Below, in pieces: positions 61,501 through 64,000 of a stretch of DNA of 64,000 bases. This DNA comes from Citrus sinensis. Lineage: Eukaryota; Streptophyta; Magnoliopsida; Sapindales; Rutaceae. The stretch covers positions 17,479,501 through 17,543,500 of the forward strand of contig NC_068559.1 of assembly GCF_022201045.2 (NCBI RefSeq). The letters are read 5' to 3'. The position numbers were made by a program, and so were the translations under genes. Numbering within the stretch: the stretch's first letter is position 1; the number at the start of each line of letters is the position of its first letter. The notes below the pieces were generated by a model, which saw nothing but the letters and a program-made list of their open reading frames with translations, searched no databases and was not told where the DNA came from.

Positions 61501-62689
61501 TCATTATATACTTTTATTCACGCATCGGTTGTGATATAATCTAAATTGTCTTTTAAATCTATACACGAACCACTTTACTAAGCATTAATGAAAATTGTTA
61601 TATTATTATAAAATTAGAATATTAAAAAAATGAACGGAACAAATATAATGCATTTTTTAAATATAGTACTTCAAAATATGTTCCATCTTAAACCCCCACG
61701 TGTTGGCATTTTACTCAATAGATAGAAAAAGGGGCAAGAAAATGCACCGTTTGTTTATTTACTTTTATACTCTTCACCAAACCATGACAATATTAATGGC
61801 TTTTTTAAATTTTGTGCCAGCGAGAACAATACAATAAAAATTGAAGCTTTACAGCGCCATGCCCTTGTTGACAAATCAGAAGGAGTCGAGAATAAATTGT
61901 TATAAATGCTGCTTGTTACACACTTTATGTGAACAACAATGAAAGAGTTTTTTATTACAATAAAAATGAACTGTAATAATAATAATAATAATATTCTTGG
62001 AGTAAACAAGGGAGAGGATCTATAGCTAGCTTATCCCATAATAATAAATAATGACAGCTTATACATGCAATTCTTCTTTTTTTTTTTTACCCTTTTTCGT
62101 GTATACAAATGTTCAAAACATATCGTACACGACACTCATATTGAATGTTCTCATAGAAATTAGATCATCGGGGCACGCTTTACAATTCATCTCTACGTGA
62201 AAACTTTTCCCAAAATTTCATTAGTTCATAACTACCAATACCAAACTCCCCAAATTTGTTTCTTTCTTTCTTTTTTTTTTTAAAAAAAAAATTGTTTATT
62301 TCAAGCTCCTTTGTTTCAACACCTTTTGAGCTTAAAAACATTTTACTTTCATACTTCATCCTCCAACTCCTGCTCAATTTTCAATTCAAGGATATTTCCT
62401 TTGACAAATGTGTTTAAGATTATTTCTATTGTCAAGTTTTGAATTTATAATCGTTTTTAGAAAATGTAGTCTGGGTACTTATCATAATGATAAGAAAAAA
62501 ATATATACATTAATTATACTTTAACTAATGGGTTAGTTATTGGTAAGTATTATAAAATTATTAAATTACTAATAAATAATAAAATCTATTAACAATTTAC
62601 GCATCATAAATACCGATATATGTTGACACCAGAATCTAATTTAGTAGGAACAATGTTTAAGGGTTTGATTAAGGTACCAACACTTAAAT
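58536..62689. other. Gene-free AT-rich intergenic DNA
   Basis: No gene was recognised. Three islands look more promoter-like: around 59019-59026 (CACGTGGC), around 60693-60700 (CACGTGGA, with GC-richer sequence to 60890) and a CACGTG at 61697-61702. Short trinucleotide runs occur near 60925 and 61975. Small open frames (58821-59136 on both strands, 61755-62009 and 62180-62377 on minus) carry no recognisable motif. Confidence 0.45.
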
Positions 62690-63151
62690 GAGTTAATTAT
62701 CTCTGGGTGACACATATTTTGACAAATTAAAAAAAAAATGACACATGTTTTAAAAATATTTGAGCGGGTGATAAATCATTAACTTTGCTGTTAACTTTAA
62801 TGTGAATAGTAAATTAATAATAAAATAATATTGTTGCCCCTAGAATTAATAATAAAATAATGTTTATGCCCCTATAATAGAAAAACATATAAGTGTAATT
62901 GAGTAGGGGTAAAAACATAGTTTGTAACTAATTGTAAAGATAAAAATATTATTTTGTAACTATTATAAGGGCAGAAACATCATTTTATAATTAATTCTAG
63001 TGACAAAAATATCATTTTATAATTAATTTACTATTCACATTAAAATTAATAATCTGTCAGTATTTTTTTTTAAAAAAAATAAAAAAAAATATATATATAT
63101 ATATTTTTTTAAATTTATCAAAATATCTATGACGTGGAGGCAATTAACCTC
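62690..63151. repeat. Foldback MITE, 462 bp
   Basis: The ends gagttaattatctc and, inverted, gaggttaattgcctc form imperfect terminal inverted repeats. The inner arms are long: ttaatgtgaatagtaaatta (about 62800) is mirrored by taatttactattcacattaa (about 63025-63045), with cccct/agggg blocks toward the centre. Imperfect flanks acttaaatg / agttaaatt may be a decayed 9-bp target duplication, which would suggest a Mutator-derived MITE. No coding capacity. Confidence 0.72.
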
Positions 63152-63810
63152 AGTTAAATTTATAGATTGGGGCCTTGGGGGAAGTGGTATTATTATGCTT
63201 GAACTCAGTCTTGTCAGAGTTCAAACGGCTTTGGTCAAATATGATTTCAAGTCTTGAAATCGCAAAAATGATCAACGGGTGCTAGAATTTTTTAAATTCA
63301 GCCACTTTCTAGAATTCCGAATTCAACTGTCATAAAATTAGCAAAATAAAATCATAATTGTAGATAAATTTCCCTTCATTATCTTTACAAAAGAAAAAAA
63401 CGAAAAAAAAAAGTTTGGATACGGTTAATTACAAACGTAATTCTTATTATAGAATACTCTTTAATCCTTTTCCTTAAAAAAAAAAATGCACCCTGTTTAA
63501 TCGTTGGAAACTTAATAAATTTCACACCTCATCAACATCAACCCCCGTTTTCTTATCCCTCATAAATAGCTTATAACATCATAAATAATACACTAAAACT
63601 TAATGAAAAATAAAAATTTTCATTAGGTTAATATTATTAATTTGAGAATTTATTTAGTAGACGCAGATATTTATCTAATGGGGAACGACAATCCATGTGT
63701 TCAATTCTCATTGTAAGAATTATACACTAAACCCTACAATTTTTTTTTTTTTTAATAGAACTGGTCGTATGAATAATTGCATATTATAAAAAGTGAACGG
63801 CCTTGCCCAC

Positions 63811-64000
63811 CGTATAAAAACCTGGATTAATTCACTAGTTAATAATTAAATCCAATCTAGCTCGAGCCATGAGCCATGAGCCGATCCACCTAAGCCAAGC
63901 CAACGAAGCCCTGTGAGTAACAGCAACTTTCAAAAGCCGTAACGCCGTTATATTAGCATGAGAATAAAATGGCCCGAATCAAAAGCCAAAAGCTCGTGTT
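63811..64000 (+). promoter_or_regulatory. Possible promoter and first codons of a gene at the window edge
   Basis: A TATA-like tataaaaacc lies at about 63815, followed about 150 bp on by an ATG in good context (aataaaatggc) at 63969. The frame stays open to the last base (MARIKSQKLV, 10 codons). This is too short to identify or to rule out chance. Confidence 0.2.

Noticed and set aside
55568..61702. Several CACGTG cores as evidence for hidden stress-regulated genes
   Set aside because: The same hexamer also occurs in introns (for example near 10254, 27005 and 37774), and no coding exons follow, so the motif alone is weak.

Overview
This is nuclear DNA from a flowering plant, almost certainly a woody eudicot. 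The genes carry many short GT-AG introns, non-coding DNA is very AT-rich, and there is a chloroplast-targeted chlorophyll-biosynthesis gene, a large PPR gene and plant-type DNA transposons. A Citrus-like genome is my guess from gene style and intron sizes; I cannot prove it from sequence alone.

Layout. 1-1911 (+): 3' part of a P-class pentatricopeptide-repeat gene. 3887-16181 (-): a complete 19-exon BAR-PH-ArfGAP-ankyrin gene of the AGD1-AGD4 class (833 aa). 17854-19906 (+): a broken DnaJ/DUF3444 gene with two frameshifts. About 21-25 kb: a transposon island holding a hAT-like non-autonomous element with a long internal foldback, and a Mutator-like element into which a second Mutator-like element has inserted. 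26091-33585 (-): SRP68, 13 exons, 601 aa. 34921/34994-41310 (-): a GH38 alpha-mannosidase with about 29 exons, two of whose introns use GC-AG splice sites. 43904-44977 (+): CHLM, two exons, 322 aa. 46097-47297 (-): a trihelix transcription factor of the ASR3 type, with a decayed copy of its 3' end just downstream. 48065-50169 (+): a CENP-S/MHF1 histone-fold gene, 142 aa. From 50.2 kb to the end I find no convincing complete gene, only AT-rich intergenic DNA, tandem duplications, a second copy of the repeat carried by the inner Mutator-like element, a foldback MITE, and possibly the first codons of a gene at the right edge.

The genes are unrelated housekeeping and regulatory functions (organelle RNA processing, vesicle traffic, protein targeting, glycan turnover, chlorophyll synthesis, transcription, DNA repair) rather than a cluster. 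Two neighbouring pairs are divergent and may share promoters: mannosidase/CHLM and trihelix/MHF1. No rRNA, tRNA, CRISPR or viral genes were recognised. Exon boundaries were worked out by hand from reading frame, splice consensus and remembered family sequence. Each complete model was checked for phase and closes in frame, but none is backed by transcript data.
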